46,046 nucleotides of DNA from an uncultured Bacilli bacterium (GTDB lineage Bacteria; Bacillota_I; Bacilli_A; RF39; UBA660), in the NCBI GenBank assembly GCA_934097085.1, contig CAKONK010000011.1:1-46046 (forward strand), written 5' to 3'. A program made the translations under genes and the position numbers. How positions within the stretch are numbered: the first letter of the stretch is position 1; every line of letters starts with the position of its first letter. The notes beneath the pieces were generated by a model. That model was not told the origin of the DNA and did no database searches. It saw only the letters and a program-made list of their open reading frames with translations. Positions 1 through 7,544 of the stretch are shown here, one piece after another.

Positions 1-1
1 T

Positions 2-67
2 CAATCACGTAGACCAAATAATCGAATAGATAAAGTACGCCATATGTTTAATAAAAAAGAAAATTAA
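2..67 (+). CDS. C-terminal end of an unknown element protein (partial)
   Basis: An open frame enters from the left edge and stops at TAA 65-67. The 21 visible residues are basic (they include QSRRPNNR and end FNKKEN). The start lies outside the window. It is placed directly before a clean terminator (118-143), which fits the end of an upstream transcription unit of the same mobile element. Too short to assign; it could also be a chance open frame. Confidence 0.35.
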   Translation, partial: QSRRPNNRIDKVRHMFNKKEN

Positions 68-84
68 GTTACTATTCACTAAAA

Positions 85-113
85 TTACAATTTATAGATT
101 AGATAAAGATAAT
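85..113 (+). promoter_or_regulatory. Candidate sigma-A promoter for the element operon
   Basis: TTACAA (85-90), a 17-base spacer, and GATAAT (108-113) form a sigma-A-like promoter. Transcription would begin near 119-121, inside the 5' arm of the hairpin at 118-143, so transcripts from this promoter would lack a full terminator stem while read-through from the left would be stopped. Position and role are inferred. Confidence 0.4.
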
Positions 114-117
114 ATTT

Positions 118-143
118 GAGTAGATAAAATTCTACTCTTTTTT
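118..143 (+). terminator. Intrinsic terminator before the element operon
   Basis: Perfect 7-bp stem GAGTAGA (118-124) / TCTACTC (131-137) with loop TAAAAT, followed by six T. It follows the partial gene ending at 67 and lies only 26 bases before the first start of the next operon. Confidence 0.75.
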
Positions 144-169
144 GTAATATAAAATAAGGAGGAATGTAT

Positions 170-838
170 ATACCAAATTGGACTACAAATAGAATTATTT
201 GCAAAAAAGAATTAGGCGATAAATTACTAACAAAAACTGATGGAGGATATTCATTGGATTTTAATAAATTAATTCCTATGCCAAAAGGACTAAAAATAGA
301 GGCAGGATCTAATGGCGAAAAAGGACTGATTTTTTTGTATCTAACATCGTTAGATTTGAGTGATAACATAGATATTAGGAAAGCATATAAAAGTTTAAAT
401 CCTTTTAACCAAGATATCCATACTGATCCATATTTTGAAAAGATTAATTCTAATCTTTCAAAATATAAAAAAGATGAAAATTTTCAGGAATCAATTGAAC
501 TCGGCAAAAAATATTTAGATAATTATATTAAATATGGATATTGTAATTGGTATAATTGGTCTATTGATAATTGGGGAACTAAATGGAATGTGGAAGATGA
601 TTGTAGCATTGAATATGACAAAGTTAAAGAAGAATATACTATTACTTTTGATACAGCATGGAGTTGCCCTGTAGGGATACTCAAAGAATACAGCAAAATG
701 TGTAATGATGGTGAACTGGATTGGATGTATTATGATGAAGATTATGATGGTCATATATTTGTAACTAAAGAAAATGGCGAATTGATGTCAAGAAAAGAAT
801 ATTTTGATATTGATTATGATGGTGATATTAGAATATAA
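170..838 (+). CDS. Api92-like/DUF1281-type protein with MPNW N-terminus, apparent ATA start
   Basis: A 222-residue protein that, from ATA 170, begins (M)PNWTTNR, matching the MPNW start of Api92-like/DUF1281 proteins common in phages and conjugative elements. The C-terminal part carries the family-like DTAWSCP segment and an acidic aromatic stretch. Function of the family is unknown. The ATG at 164 touches the ribosome site (GGAGGA 158-163) with no spacer, so it is an unlikely start; ATA 170 lies 6 bases after GGAGGA, the same spacing as in the following genes. The stop TAA (836-838) overlaps the ribosome site of the next gene. First gene of an eight-gene unit. Confidence 0.8.
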   Translation: MPNWTTNRIICKKELGDKLLTKTDGGYSLDFNKLIPMPKGLKIEAGSNGEKGLIFLYLTSLDLSDNIDIRKAYKSLNPFNQDIHTDPYFEKINSNLSKYKKDENFQESIELGKKYLDNYIKYGYCNWYNWSIDNWGTKWNVEDDCSIEYDKVKEEYTITFDTAWSCPVGILKEYSKMCNDGELDWMYYDEDYDGHIFVTKENGELMSRKEYFDIDYDGDIRI

Positions 839-850
839 GGAGGAATAAAT

Positions 851-1564
851 ATACAAATTACAAAAAATAGAAGTTTTGAAGTAAGCCAAACTTTTTTTGA
901 TGAATTAGAACAAAAATTAAAAAATGTTTCCGATAACTTGCAAGGATATTATAAAACTTTTAACAATTGTAGAGAACAAGGATTAATGTTAACAATTTAT
1001 GAACCTACTACAGATAATGAATTGCTAATATGGGCTTGTGAGAGTCGTAATAGTGATAACATTATGGTTATTACAGCAGATAGGAGTTGTTCTGATATAA
1101 ACGATATGTTTAATGATACTGCTTGGAGGTCTGCAAAATATTTTAAATATGACGAATATGATAAAGCAGTTAATCATGTATATAACATAATAAAAAAACA
1201 ATTTAATAAGTTTTTTTTAGAAGAATATAATACAAAATTTAAAATGCATAAATGTATTGCTGATTTACAGCATATTCAAGTTGATGCAAAAGATTTAGAT
1301 TATGAAGATTATTATGATCTTGCTACATTTGAAGATGTGGATAATTTGTATTTTTGTGACTTAATTATTCTTGAAGGCAAAATGGGTTTAAGATATTCAA
1401 AATATACTGATGCTTATAAAGATGAATTTGATAACCTTATCTTTGAAGAATGGGAACCTGACTTAACAAGTGATACAACTTTAATGTTAGGTATGCAAAA
1501 TAAATTAAGAGATTTTATAGAAAAAGAAATAGATTACGACATTAATATTGGTATTGGAATATAG
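851..1564 (+). CDS. Unknown mobile-element protein, apparent ATA start
   Basis: A 237-residue acidic soluble protein of no recognised family. The frame is open from the ribosome site onward: GGAGGA (839-844), six bases, then ATA 851, giving (M)QITKNRSFE if ATA is read as the start before CAA. The first ATG in frame is at 938, 29 codons later, without a ribosome site, and would discard a continuous reading frame. No signal peptide or membrane segment. It ends in GIGI, and its TAG (1562-1564) overlaps the next ribosome site, so translation is probably coupled. Phage or conjugative-element accessory role is inferred only from position. Confidence 0.7.
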   Translation: MQITKNRSFEVSQTFFDELEQKLKNVSDNLQGYYKTFNNCREQGLMLTIYEPTTDNELLIWACESRNSDNIMVITADRSCSDINDMFNDTAWRSAKYFKYDEYDKAVNHVYNIIKKQFNKFFLEEYNTKFKMHKCIADLQHIQVDAKDLDYEDYYDLATFEDVDNLYFCDLIILEGKMGLRYSKYTDAYKDEFDNLIFEEWEPDLTSDTTLMLGMQNKLRDFIEKEIDYDINIGIGI

Positions 1565-1576
1565 GGAGGAAGAAAT

Positions 1577-2245
1577 ATAAGTACAAGAGCAAGAATTGGA
1601 ATATTAAAAAAAGATGGTAGTATTGAGAGTATATATTGTCATCATGATGGATATCTTGATGGTGTTGGTAAAATATTAAATGATAATTATCAAAATTATA
1701 ATGATGTAAAAGAATTAATAAAATTAGGAAATATTTCAGGATTAGGAAAAAAAATAAATTCTGATAATAAAAAAGATGAAACAATTGCTTATCATAGAAA
1801 TTTAGGAGAAGATTATAAAAAAAATAAACCAATGGTCACTAAATCTTTTGATGAATTTCAAGAGATTTTATTTGATGCTTGGATTGGATATATTTATTTA
1901 TATGATGAGCAAACTAATAAATGGCTATGGGATAATTACACAGCTGAAGTTTCTAATTTAGAATTAAAACCACTTTCAGATTGTTTTAAAAAAGAGATTG
2001 AGAAACCATTAGCACCTATTATTGGAGCAGATGGTAATGTATTTAATTTAATTGGTATATGTAGTCGTGCATTAAAAACTGCAGGATACCCTGATAAAGC
2101 AAAAGAAATGACTGATCGAATTACTAGTTCAGGAAGTTATGATGAAGCACTCTCTATAATGTGCGAATATATAGAACCAGTTAATCAAAATTATGAAAAA
2201 ATGGAAGATATCAACGATTATGATGATATCTATATTAATTTATAG
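1577..2245 (+). CDS. STRARIG-type element protein, apparent ATA start
   Basis: A 222-residue protein beginning ATA then Ser-Thr-Arg-Ala-Arg-Ile-Gly, followed by CHHDGYLDG around residue 20. Phage and conjugative-element proteins of this kind start MSTRARIG with a C/H-x-D-G-Y motif, so ATA sits exactly where homologs have Met. GGAGGA (1565-1570) is six bases upstream. The first ATG in frame is at 1832, 85 codons in, and would remove the whole conserved domain; there is no GTG or TTG before it. Function unknown; the family is known from accessory regions of Gram-positive elements. Stop overlaps the next ribosome site. Confidence 0.75.
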   Translation: MSTRARIGILKKDGSIESIYCHHDGYLDGVGKILNDNYQNYNDVKELIKLGNISGLGKKINSDNKKDETIAYHRNLGEDYKKNKPMVTKSFDEFQEILFDAWIGYIYLYDEQTNKWLWDNYTAEVSNLELKPLSDCFKKEIEKPLAPIIGADGNVFNLIGICSRALKTAGYPDKAKEMTDRITSSGSYDEALSIMCEYIEPVNQNYEKMEDINDYDDIYINL

Positions 2246-2255
2246 GAGGATTTAA

Positions 2256-2810
2256 ATGTTAAAAGATTATCAAATAAAAAGAATTAAAGAACAATACCCT
2301 AAAGGAACTGAAATTGAATTAATTAGTATGGAAGATTCTCAAGCAGTTCCATCGGGTACTCATGGTATTGTTGATTTTGTAGATGATATGGGTACTATTC
2401 AAATGACTTGGGATAATGGTTCATCACTTGGATTAGTTGTTGGTGAGGATCAATTTAAAGTCATAAAAAAATCAAAAATAAAAGAATTATCTTGTAGTGA
2501 AGTTAAAGAACTTCGAGATAGAAATTATGAATTTTTAATATTACAAGGTTGTGGTGGTGAACTATCAGAATGGGTTGATGGTTTCACTAAAATGTTAAAA
2601 GATGAAGGAATCGCAAAAGATTCCTTTTCTTTTGATGAAGTTTATTTATTTCAAAATAATAATTTAACTAATATTGCATTTGCTCTTAATAACAAAGATT
2701 TAGATATTAGTAAATTAGCAATGTTTAGATTAAAGATTAGAGAAACATTTGGAGCAATGTGGTTATCTGATTATATTGACAATGGATATATAAAAGATAT
2801 AGGAATATAA
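2256..2810 (+). CDS. DUF4314-domain protein
   Basis: A 184-residue protein with an N-terminal DUF4314-type domain (residues about 8-72: RIKEQYPKGTEIELI, then a small barrel with WDNGSSLGLV), a domain frequent in Firmicutes conjugative elements. The remaining 110 residues are not recognised. This is the only gene of the unit with an ordinary ATG, five bases after AGGAGGA (2244-2250). It ends KDIGI with TAA overlapping the next ribosome site. Role likely accessory to transfer or maintenance; not established. Confidence 0.85.
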   Translation: MLKDYQIKRIKEQYPKGTEIELISMEDSQAVPSGTHGIVDFVDDMGTIQMTWDNGSSLGLVVGEDQFKVIKKSKIKELSCSEVKELRDRNYEFLILQGCGGELSEWVDGFTKMLKDEGIAKDSFSFDEVYLFQNNNLTNIAFALNNKDLDISKLAMFRLKIRETFGAMWLSDYIDNGYIKDIGI

Positions 2811-2823
2811 GGAGGAATTATCT

Positions 2824-3180
2824 ATTTCAAAATATATAAGAGTTAAGTCTAGTTTAAATAAAATTATAAAAATTGATAGTGACAATCTAGATGAGGCAAT
2901 AGAAATTGCTAAAGAAGATTTCTCCGAGCTTGAATTAACTTCGGAGTGGCTTAATGATCGTGAAGTAACTTTTGAGGAAGAAAAAAATATTACAAAGTTA
3001 GGAAAAGAATTAGCAAAATTATATTCTACTAGGAGTGATAGATATGAGAGTTTTGATGATATAAAAAAGTTTGTTGATATGATTTTTAAAGATCCAAATA
3101 TAGCAGATTATGTATATGAAGAAATTATTTTGTCATTAAAAGAAGATTATAATATTTGTCCTAGCAATATAAACATATAA
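2824..3180 (+). CDS. Unknown 118-residue element protein, apparent ATT start
   Basis: An open frame from ATT 2824, seven bases after GGAGGA (2811-2816), to TAA 3178-3180: (M)SKYIRVKSS..., ending CPSNINI. It is acidic and probably helical. The frame contains no ATG, GTG or TTG in its first two thirds, the first ATG being near codon 83, so standard gene finders would miss it. It fills the only gap in an otherwise contiguous unit, has the same stop/ribosome-site junctions as its neighbours, and uses the same codon style. Function unknown. Confidence 0.65.
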   Translation: MSKYIRVKSSLNKIIKIDSDNLDEAIEIAKEDFSELELTSEWLNDREVTFEEEKNITKLGKELAKLYSTRSDRYESFDDIKKFVDMIFKDPNIADYVYEEIILSLKEDYNICPSNINI

Positions 3181-3193
3181 GGGGGATTGATGT

Positions 3194-4249
3194 TTGTTAG
3201 AAGAACAATTAAAAAAGATAAATGAATTAAGTTTTCAAGCTAATAAAACTAAAGATGAAAAAGAAAAGGAACAATTAGAAAATGATGTTAAATCCATTAT
3301 ATTTGATTTAAAAAAACAAGCTATTGAAAGTTTTAAATCTGAAAGCGATATTAAAAAGTTTTTAGATAATATAATTAAGTTCAATAATTATTCATATAAT
3401 AATCAATGCTTGATATGGATGCAAAATCCTGATGCAAATTATGTTGCACCACTTCGCACTTTTAATAAAATGGGATATCGTATAAATTCAGGTGAGCAAG
3501 GTATTAAAATATTAGTTCCAACTTTTTATACAATTGTTAAAATTAAAACTGATGTTAATGGTAAATATGAATATAAACCACTCTTTGTACTTTCTGAAGA
3601 TGAATTAAAAAAATATAAAGATAAGTCAGATGATTCAATTACATATCATAGTGAAAAGTTAAGTAATTTCAAAGTTGGTTCAGTATTTGATGCAAGTCAG
3701 ACTAATATGCCTTTGGATGAACTCAATGAAAAATTAAATCCTGTTTTGGAAGATGATCGTGATGAGGGCATTGAGGATATATTTATTAAATCAATATATC
3801 GTAATGGTTTTAAAGTAAAATATGAAGATAAAATTGAGTCAGGAGCGAAAGGATATTGTGATTTTAAAAATTCCACAATAGTTGTGCATAAAGGTTTAAG
3901 TAATCTTATGAGATTAAAAGTTGTTATTCATGAATATGCCCACTCTCTTGCTCATAAGCATTTACTTAATAATCATCAAGATTATCAAGAACATAGAAAC
4001 AAATATGAAACAGAGGCAGAATCAATTGCTTATGTTGTTTCAAAATATTTAGGTATGGATACAAGCCAATATTCAAATATGTATCTTTATTCTTGGAGTA
4101 AAGATAAAGATTTTAAAGAGATAGATGATTCTCTTAATACTATTGTTAATTATTCTAAAATGATAATAAATAATTATGAAAAAATATTATCTAAAAGTCA
4201 AAACATATCGTTAGATGAAAATTCATATAATTCATATGTAAGTATTTAA
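3194..4249 (+). CDS. ArdC-like antirestriction / ssDNA-binding zinc metallopeptidase
   Basis: A 351-residue protein with an N-terminal ArdC-type ssDNA-binding domain (residues about 45-115, NNYSYNNQCLIWMQNP then PLRTFNKMGYRINSGEQGI) and a C-terminal zincin domain with HEYAH at 246-250 and a downstream Glu in ETEAESIAY. ArdC proteins protect incoming conjugative DNA from host restriction and may act as proteases. The start is TTG 3194, eight bases after GGGGGA; no ATG fits. Lies in the mobile-element unit between two unknowns and the excisionase/integrase pair, the usual setting for antirestriction genes. Confidence 0.85.
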   Translation: MLEEQLKKINELSFQANKTKDEKEKEQLENDVKSIIFDLKKQAIESFKSESDIKKFLDNIIKFNNYSYNNQCLIWMQNPDANYVAPLRTFNKMGYRINSGEQGIKILVPTFYTIVKIKTDVNGKYEYKPLFVLSEDELKKYKDKSDDSITYHSEKLSNFKVGSVFDASQTNMPLDELNEKLNPVLEDDRDEGIEDIFIKSIYRNGFKVKYEDKIESGAKGYCDFKNSTIVVHKGLSNLMRLKVVIHEYAHSLAHKHLLNNHQDYQEHRNKYETEAESIAYVVSKYLGMDTSQYSNMYLYSWSKDKDFKEIDDSLNTIVNYSKMIINNYEKILSKSQNISLDENSYNSYVSI

Positions 4250-4261
4250 GGGGGAATTAAT

Positions 4262-4552
4262 ATTAATAATCTAGGAGATATGTTAATCGAAATTGGAACT
4301 ATCATTAATAAATATCAAAAACAAAATGAAGTTAATAATGGTGGTCAGATATTATTAAAAACTAAAGAAGTATTAAATCGATACCCTGCTATTAGCAATT
4401 ATGGATTAAATGAAGCAATTAAAAATGGTTTTATTCCTGTTGTTAAAATTGGTAAATTAAATTATTTTGATGTTAAAGATATTGAGAAATATCTTGCTAG
4501 TAATAAAATCGTTGTTAACGAAAATGAAAAAGTTAATAAAAAATATGTTTAG
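4262..4552 (+). CDS. Excisionase-like helix-turn-helix protein, apparent ATT start
   Basis: A 96-residue protein whose C-terminal half (LLKTKEVLNRYPAISNYGL to FDVKDIEKYLAS) is a MerR/excisionase-type winged HTH, as in Xis proteins that direct integrase toward excision. The best start is ATT 4262, six bases after GGGGGA (4250-4255); ATG 4280 gives 90 residues but has AGGAG only two bases away. It immediately precedes the integrase, the standard xis-int order. The HTH call is from motif pattern; a role as a repressor instead is possible. Confidence 0.8.
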   Translation: MNNLGDMLIEIGTIINKYQKQNEVNNGGQILLKTKEVLNRYPAISNYGLNEAIKNGFIPVVKIGKLNYFDVKDIEKYLASNKIVVNENEKVNKKYV

Positions 4553-4564
4553 GAGGAATAATAT

Positions 4565-6181
4565 ATAGGTAAAATAAATGATAACAGGATGAAAAATATT
4601 TATCAGGAGTCTGATGGGGTTTTTAGAATTGAATTAAGTAATGGTTTTAGAGATGATGGTACTCGTGATCGAATAGTTGAAAGAGTTTATGGTACACCTG
4701 AAGATGCAATCAAACGAAGGGATGAAATGAAAGCACTTCAAAAACAAATGAAAGAAGAAGGACTTAAAGCAGAAAATGGTGGCTACACTCTTACTCAAAC
4801 AGCAAAAATATATTTAGATGATACTAAATATCAAAAGAGATCACTCACTACTATTCGAGGTTATAAACAATTACTTAATAATTGGATTTTACCTGATTTA
4901 GGTGATATTAAAATTAGAAGTATAACTGAACAAGATTTAGAAAAATTATATGATAAAATGAGAAATACTATTAATCCACAAACTGGCAAACCACTATCTG
5001 AAACTTATATTAATCATTGTCATAAACTTATTACATCCATTTTCAATTATGCTAAAAAGAAAAAATGGTTATTATCTAATCCTGCAGAGTTTGTAATAAA
5101 TCCCCCTAAATTAAAAATCAAACAAAGAGATTATTATAACTATGAAGAAATGATGGAAGTTTTTGAACTTTTAAAAAATTATGATATTAGATTTAGAACT
5201 GCAATATTTACTTTGTTTAATACAGGGTTTAGACGAGGCGAACTTGGTGGCTTGAAATGGAAAGATATAACTAAAAGAAAAATGCCTATTACTGAAAATG
5301 GTGTGAGAAAATTCCAAACTACTCATATTATTAGTATTAATCGTGAGCTTATGACCGTGTCGAAGGAAATGCAAGAAGATCCTGATTTTTTGAAGAAATA
5401 CGATATCATAGAACAAGTAACTGATTCATTGGTTGCCATTAAACCTAAAACTGATAAAAGTATTCGTAAAATTATTGTTGTAGATGAGGTATATGATGTA
5501 TTTATGGAATATAAAAAATATCAGATTGATAATGGTTTTAATCCAAGTGATGATGATTATATTTTTAGAACATTAGAATTAAATAGTGTTTGGCATCCTG
5601 ATTATATAACTAAAGAATGGGCAAGATTTATAAAAGATAATAATTTAAAACCGATAACTGTCCACGACATAAGACATAGTCATGCAACTTATTTATTATC
5701 AATTGGAGTTCCACCACAAGATGTTGCTCGTAGACTTGGTCACTCTGAACCATCTACAACTTTAAGAATATATACTCATAGTAATTTAATACAAGATCAA
5801 AAAATAGTTAGTATGATGGCGAGTAACATTTTTAATAATGATATTCCTGATGTAGAAGTTCAGCCATTAACTTTATTATCAATTTTAGTAAATGATTCTA
5901 CACTTACTAATGACGATGATTTGTTTAATACATTAGAGTGGTTAACTCATGATAATATTACTCGTGATGATTTAGATAGTTATATGAATATGTGTAAGCA
6001 ATATATATTGGATAGTAATCCAAATTTACAAATGTTTAATCAAGCTATTGAAAGTATTGATCCTGAATTAAAAGACAAACTACTTGGTGGCATTTTTGCC
6101 ATTTTTGATAATAATCATGAACTTTCACTTAATCCTATAAGTGATATTACTAAATATAAAGATGAGAATATTAGTATATAA
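4565..6181 (+). CDS. int: Tyrosine-family integrase with C-terminal extension, apparent ATA start
   Basis: A site-specific recombinase of 538 residues counted from ATA 4565. It has an N-terminal arm-binding region (residues about 10-60), a SAM-like core-binding domain (about 75-170), and the catalytic set R223 (TGFRRGEL), H367 and R370 (HDIRHSHATYLL), H393 (GHSEP) and nucleophile Y403 (RIYTH). ATA lies seven bases after GGAGGA; the ATG at 4589 has no ribosome site. About 135 acidic residues follow Tyr403, whereas most relatives stop within about 20. Followed by a terminator, arm-like repeats and the tRNA-Trp attachment site, so this is the element's own integrase. Confidence 0.95.
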   Translation: MGKINDNRMKNIYQESDGVFRIELSNGFRDDGTRDRIVERVYGTPEDAIKRRDEMKALQKQMKEEGLKAENGGYTLTQTAKIYLDDTKYQKRSLTTIRGYKQLLNNWILPDLGDIKIRSITEQDLEKLYDKMRNTINPQTGKPLSETYINHCHKLITSIFNYAKKKKWLLSNPAEFVINPPKLKIKQRDYYNYEEMMEVFELLKNYDIRFRTAIFTLFNTGFRRGELGGLKWKDITKRKMPITENGVRKFQTTHIISINRELMTVSKEMQEDPDFLKKYDIIEQVTDSLVAIKPKTDKSIRKIIVVDEVYDVFMEYKKYQIDNGFNPSDDDYIFRTLELNSVWHPDYITKEWARFIKDNNLKPITVHDIRHSHATYLLSIGVPPQDVARRLGHSEPSTTLRIYTHSNLIQDQKIVSMMASNIFNNDIPDVEVQPLTLLSILVNDSTLTNDDDLFNTLEWLTHDNITRDDLDSYMNMCKQYILDSNPNLQMFNQAIESIDPELKDKLLGGIFAIFDNNHELSLNPISDITKYKDENISI

Positions 6182-6182
6182 T

Positions 6183-6219
6183 AAATCCCACAATTCGTTG
6201 GAATTGTGGGATTTTTTTT
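6183..6219 (+). terminator. Terminator after the integrase
   Basis: Strong hairpin: 14-bp stem 6183-6196 / 6201-6214 (core ATCCCACAATTC / GAATTGTGGGAT), loop GTTG, then a run of T to 6219. It closes the element operon. Confidence 0.95.
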
Positions 6220-6221
6220 AG

Positions 6222-6304
6222 TTGGTGGCTATTTTCAAGAATACTAGCAGTCCAAAAGACCTTTGTTGCACTTTTTAATGTTAATTGGTGGCACTTTTGG
6301 TGGC
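6222..6304 (+). repeat. Three direct repeats, candidate integrase arm-binding sites
   Basis: TTGGTGGC occurs three times in the same direction (6222-6229, 6285-6292, 6297-6304) between the integrase terminator and attR; the last two are 12 bases apart, and an inverted ACTTTT/AAAAGT pair (6293-6298 / 6305-6310) surrounds the third. This is the place and form expected for arm-type sites of a tyrosine integrase; binding is inferred. Confidence 0.5.
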
Positions 6305-6412
6305 AAAAGTATTGTTTTTAATCAAATTATATCGTATAATATCAACATATGAATTGGCAGTTTGGCTTGGTTTTATGGTGATTTGCTATTTTATAACAGG
6401 AGTTTTAATATC

Positions 6413-6456
6413 CTCCAAAACTTTAGATGGGAGTTCGATTCTCTCCGCCCCTGCCA
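6413..6456 (+). other. attR: 3' fragment of tRNA-Trp (CCA anticodon)
   Basis: From the anticodon loop CTCCAAA (6413-6419, anticodon CCA at 6415-6417) through T-arm GGGAG-TTCGATT-CTCTC to CGCCCCT-G-CCA (6456), this matches the 3' half of a Firmicutes tRNA-Trp. The bases before 6413 cannot pair with the anticodon stem (ACTTT), and no matching 5' half (AGGGGCG) lies upstream, so the gene is interrupted at the anticodon loop. This is the pattern left when an element inserts into a tRNA 3' end; the rebuilt full tRNA should lie at the far left end of the element. Confidence 0.85.
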
Positions 6457-6466
6457 TAAAAAAATT

Positions 6467-6489
6467 ACTCTCAAGTTTGAGAGTTTTTA
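6467..6489 (+). terminator. Original tRNA-Trp terminator
   Basis: Stem ACTCTCA (6467-6473) / TGAGAGT (6478-6484), loop AGTT, followed by T residues. Its position right after the CCA end of the tRNA-Trp fragment suggests it was the terminator of the tRNA gene before insertion. Confidence 0.75.
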
Positions 6490-6557
6490 TTTTATATAGC
6501 GTATAATTAATATGATATGATTATATATAATTATATGAACAAGTTTTAAAAGTAAAT

Positions 6558-7394
6558 TTAATTAAAATCTAAAGTACTTCCATTTTCTAATTCTATATAT
6601 TTCATATTAACAAAATCTTTATATTGGTTAAATAATTTCCTATTATAATTTGATAATTGGTAAGTATAATCTGCGACTTCTAAAAAGAAATTTATTTCTT
6701 CAATTGTTTGTAAATTAGTAAAATTTTCAAAATGAAATTGGCAAATACTAAATATTGATTTTATCGTATCTTCATTATAATTTTTACAATTTTTTAATAG
6801 CATTTCAAAATGATTTTTAAATAATTTTAAAGCAAATTGATTTTTATTAAGATAGTCTTTACCTATATGAGCATTAGATTGTATATTATTTAAAATATTG
6901 GTGTAATCCAGTTTTATCCTATTATCAAATTCTTCAACAGTCATTGTTTTATTATCATCAAATTGTAATATACTAAAATTGTTTGGCAATGTAAATAAGC
7001 AGTAATGTGTCCTATCAAAATTTTTTGTGTAATCTTTAAATTGCCTATAATACTCTTCATCATTATTAGCGTTTACATTTAACGCACAGAAACTATCCCT
7101 ACAATTTTTTTCCATTTGCCAAAGCAAATCATTATAACGAATGTCATTTCCAACTATTTGTTTTACTTCTGCATAAGTAAGTTTTTTACCATAATATACT
7201 TTACCTATAAGTTGTGAAGGATAAATATCTAATATTTTTCCATCAAACATCCTTTTTTCACCCTCTAAAAATGACATAACCAACCATTTTTCTTTGTAAA
7301 TAGGCAATTTTTCTATGCTTTCTAAAGAAAAATTATTAACCTCATAAAATACTGGTTCATTTTTGCCTAAATCAAATTGTATGTATTTTGCCAA
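6558..7394 (-). CDS. Unknown 278-residue soluble protein
   Basis: No recognised family. The protein is soluble, begins with a beta-rich segment (MAKYIQFDLGKNEPVFYE) and has helical, Asn/Phe-rich central and C-terminal parts. The ribosome site AAGGAG directly abuts an ATG (7401-7403) with no room for initiation; TTG 7392-7394, nine bases after GGAG, is the better start, though the ATG (281 residues) cannot be excluded. First gene past the element junction, on the opposite strand, so it may be core chromosome or part of a neighbouring insertion. Confidence 0.75.
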   Translation of the reverse strand: MAKYIQFDLGKNEPVFYEVNNFSLESIEKLPIYKEKWLVMSFLEGEKRMFDGKILDIYPSQLIGKVYYGKKLTYAEVKQIVGNDIRYNDLLWQMEKNCRDSFCALNVNANNDEEYYRQFKDYTKNFDRTHYCLFTLPNNFSILQFDDNKTMTVEEFDNRIKLDYTNILNNIQSNAHIGKDYLNKNQFALKLFKNHFEMLLKNCKNYNEDTIKSIFSICQFHFENFTNLQTIEEINFFLEVADYTYQLSNYNRKLFNQYKDFVNMKYIELENGSTLDFN

Positions 7395-7544
7395 GTTTAT
7401 CATCTCCTTATTTAAATAAATTATAGCATATTTAAAAGTAATATTAGGGTTTAAAAAAATAATTTACATAAACTTTACAACATTTTTAATTTGTGATAAT
7501 AATAAATTTTTATTTTTTATTTAAATAATTGTATGTTTAAAAGT

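Noticed and set aside
164..172. ATG at 164 as the start of the first element gene
   Set aside because: It directly abuts GGAGGA with no spacer, and the family N-terminus (M)PNW places the start at ATA 170.
1..6181. Altered genetic code with AUA read as Met in the element
   Set aside because: AUA is frequent at ordinary Ile positions inside the same proteins; only the first position is special.
6285..6506. 73-residue frame across the attachment region
   Set aside because: It runs through arm repeats, the tRNA-Trp fragment and its terminator, has no ribosome site and no protein-like composition.
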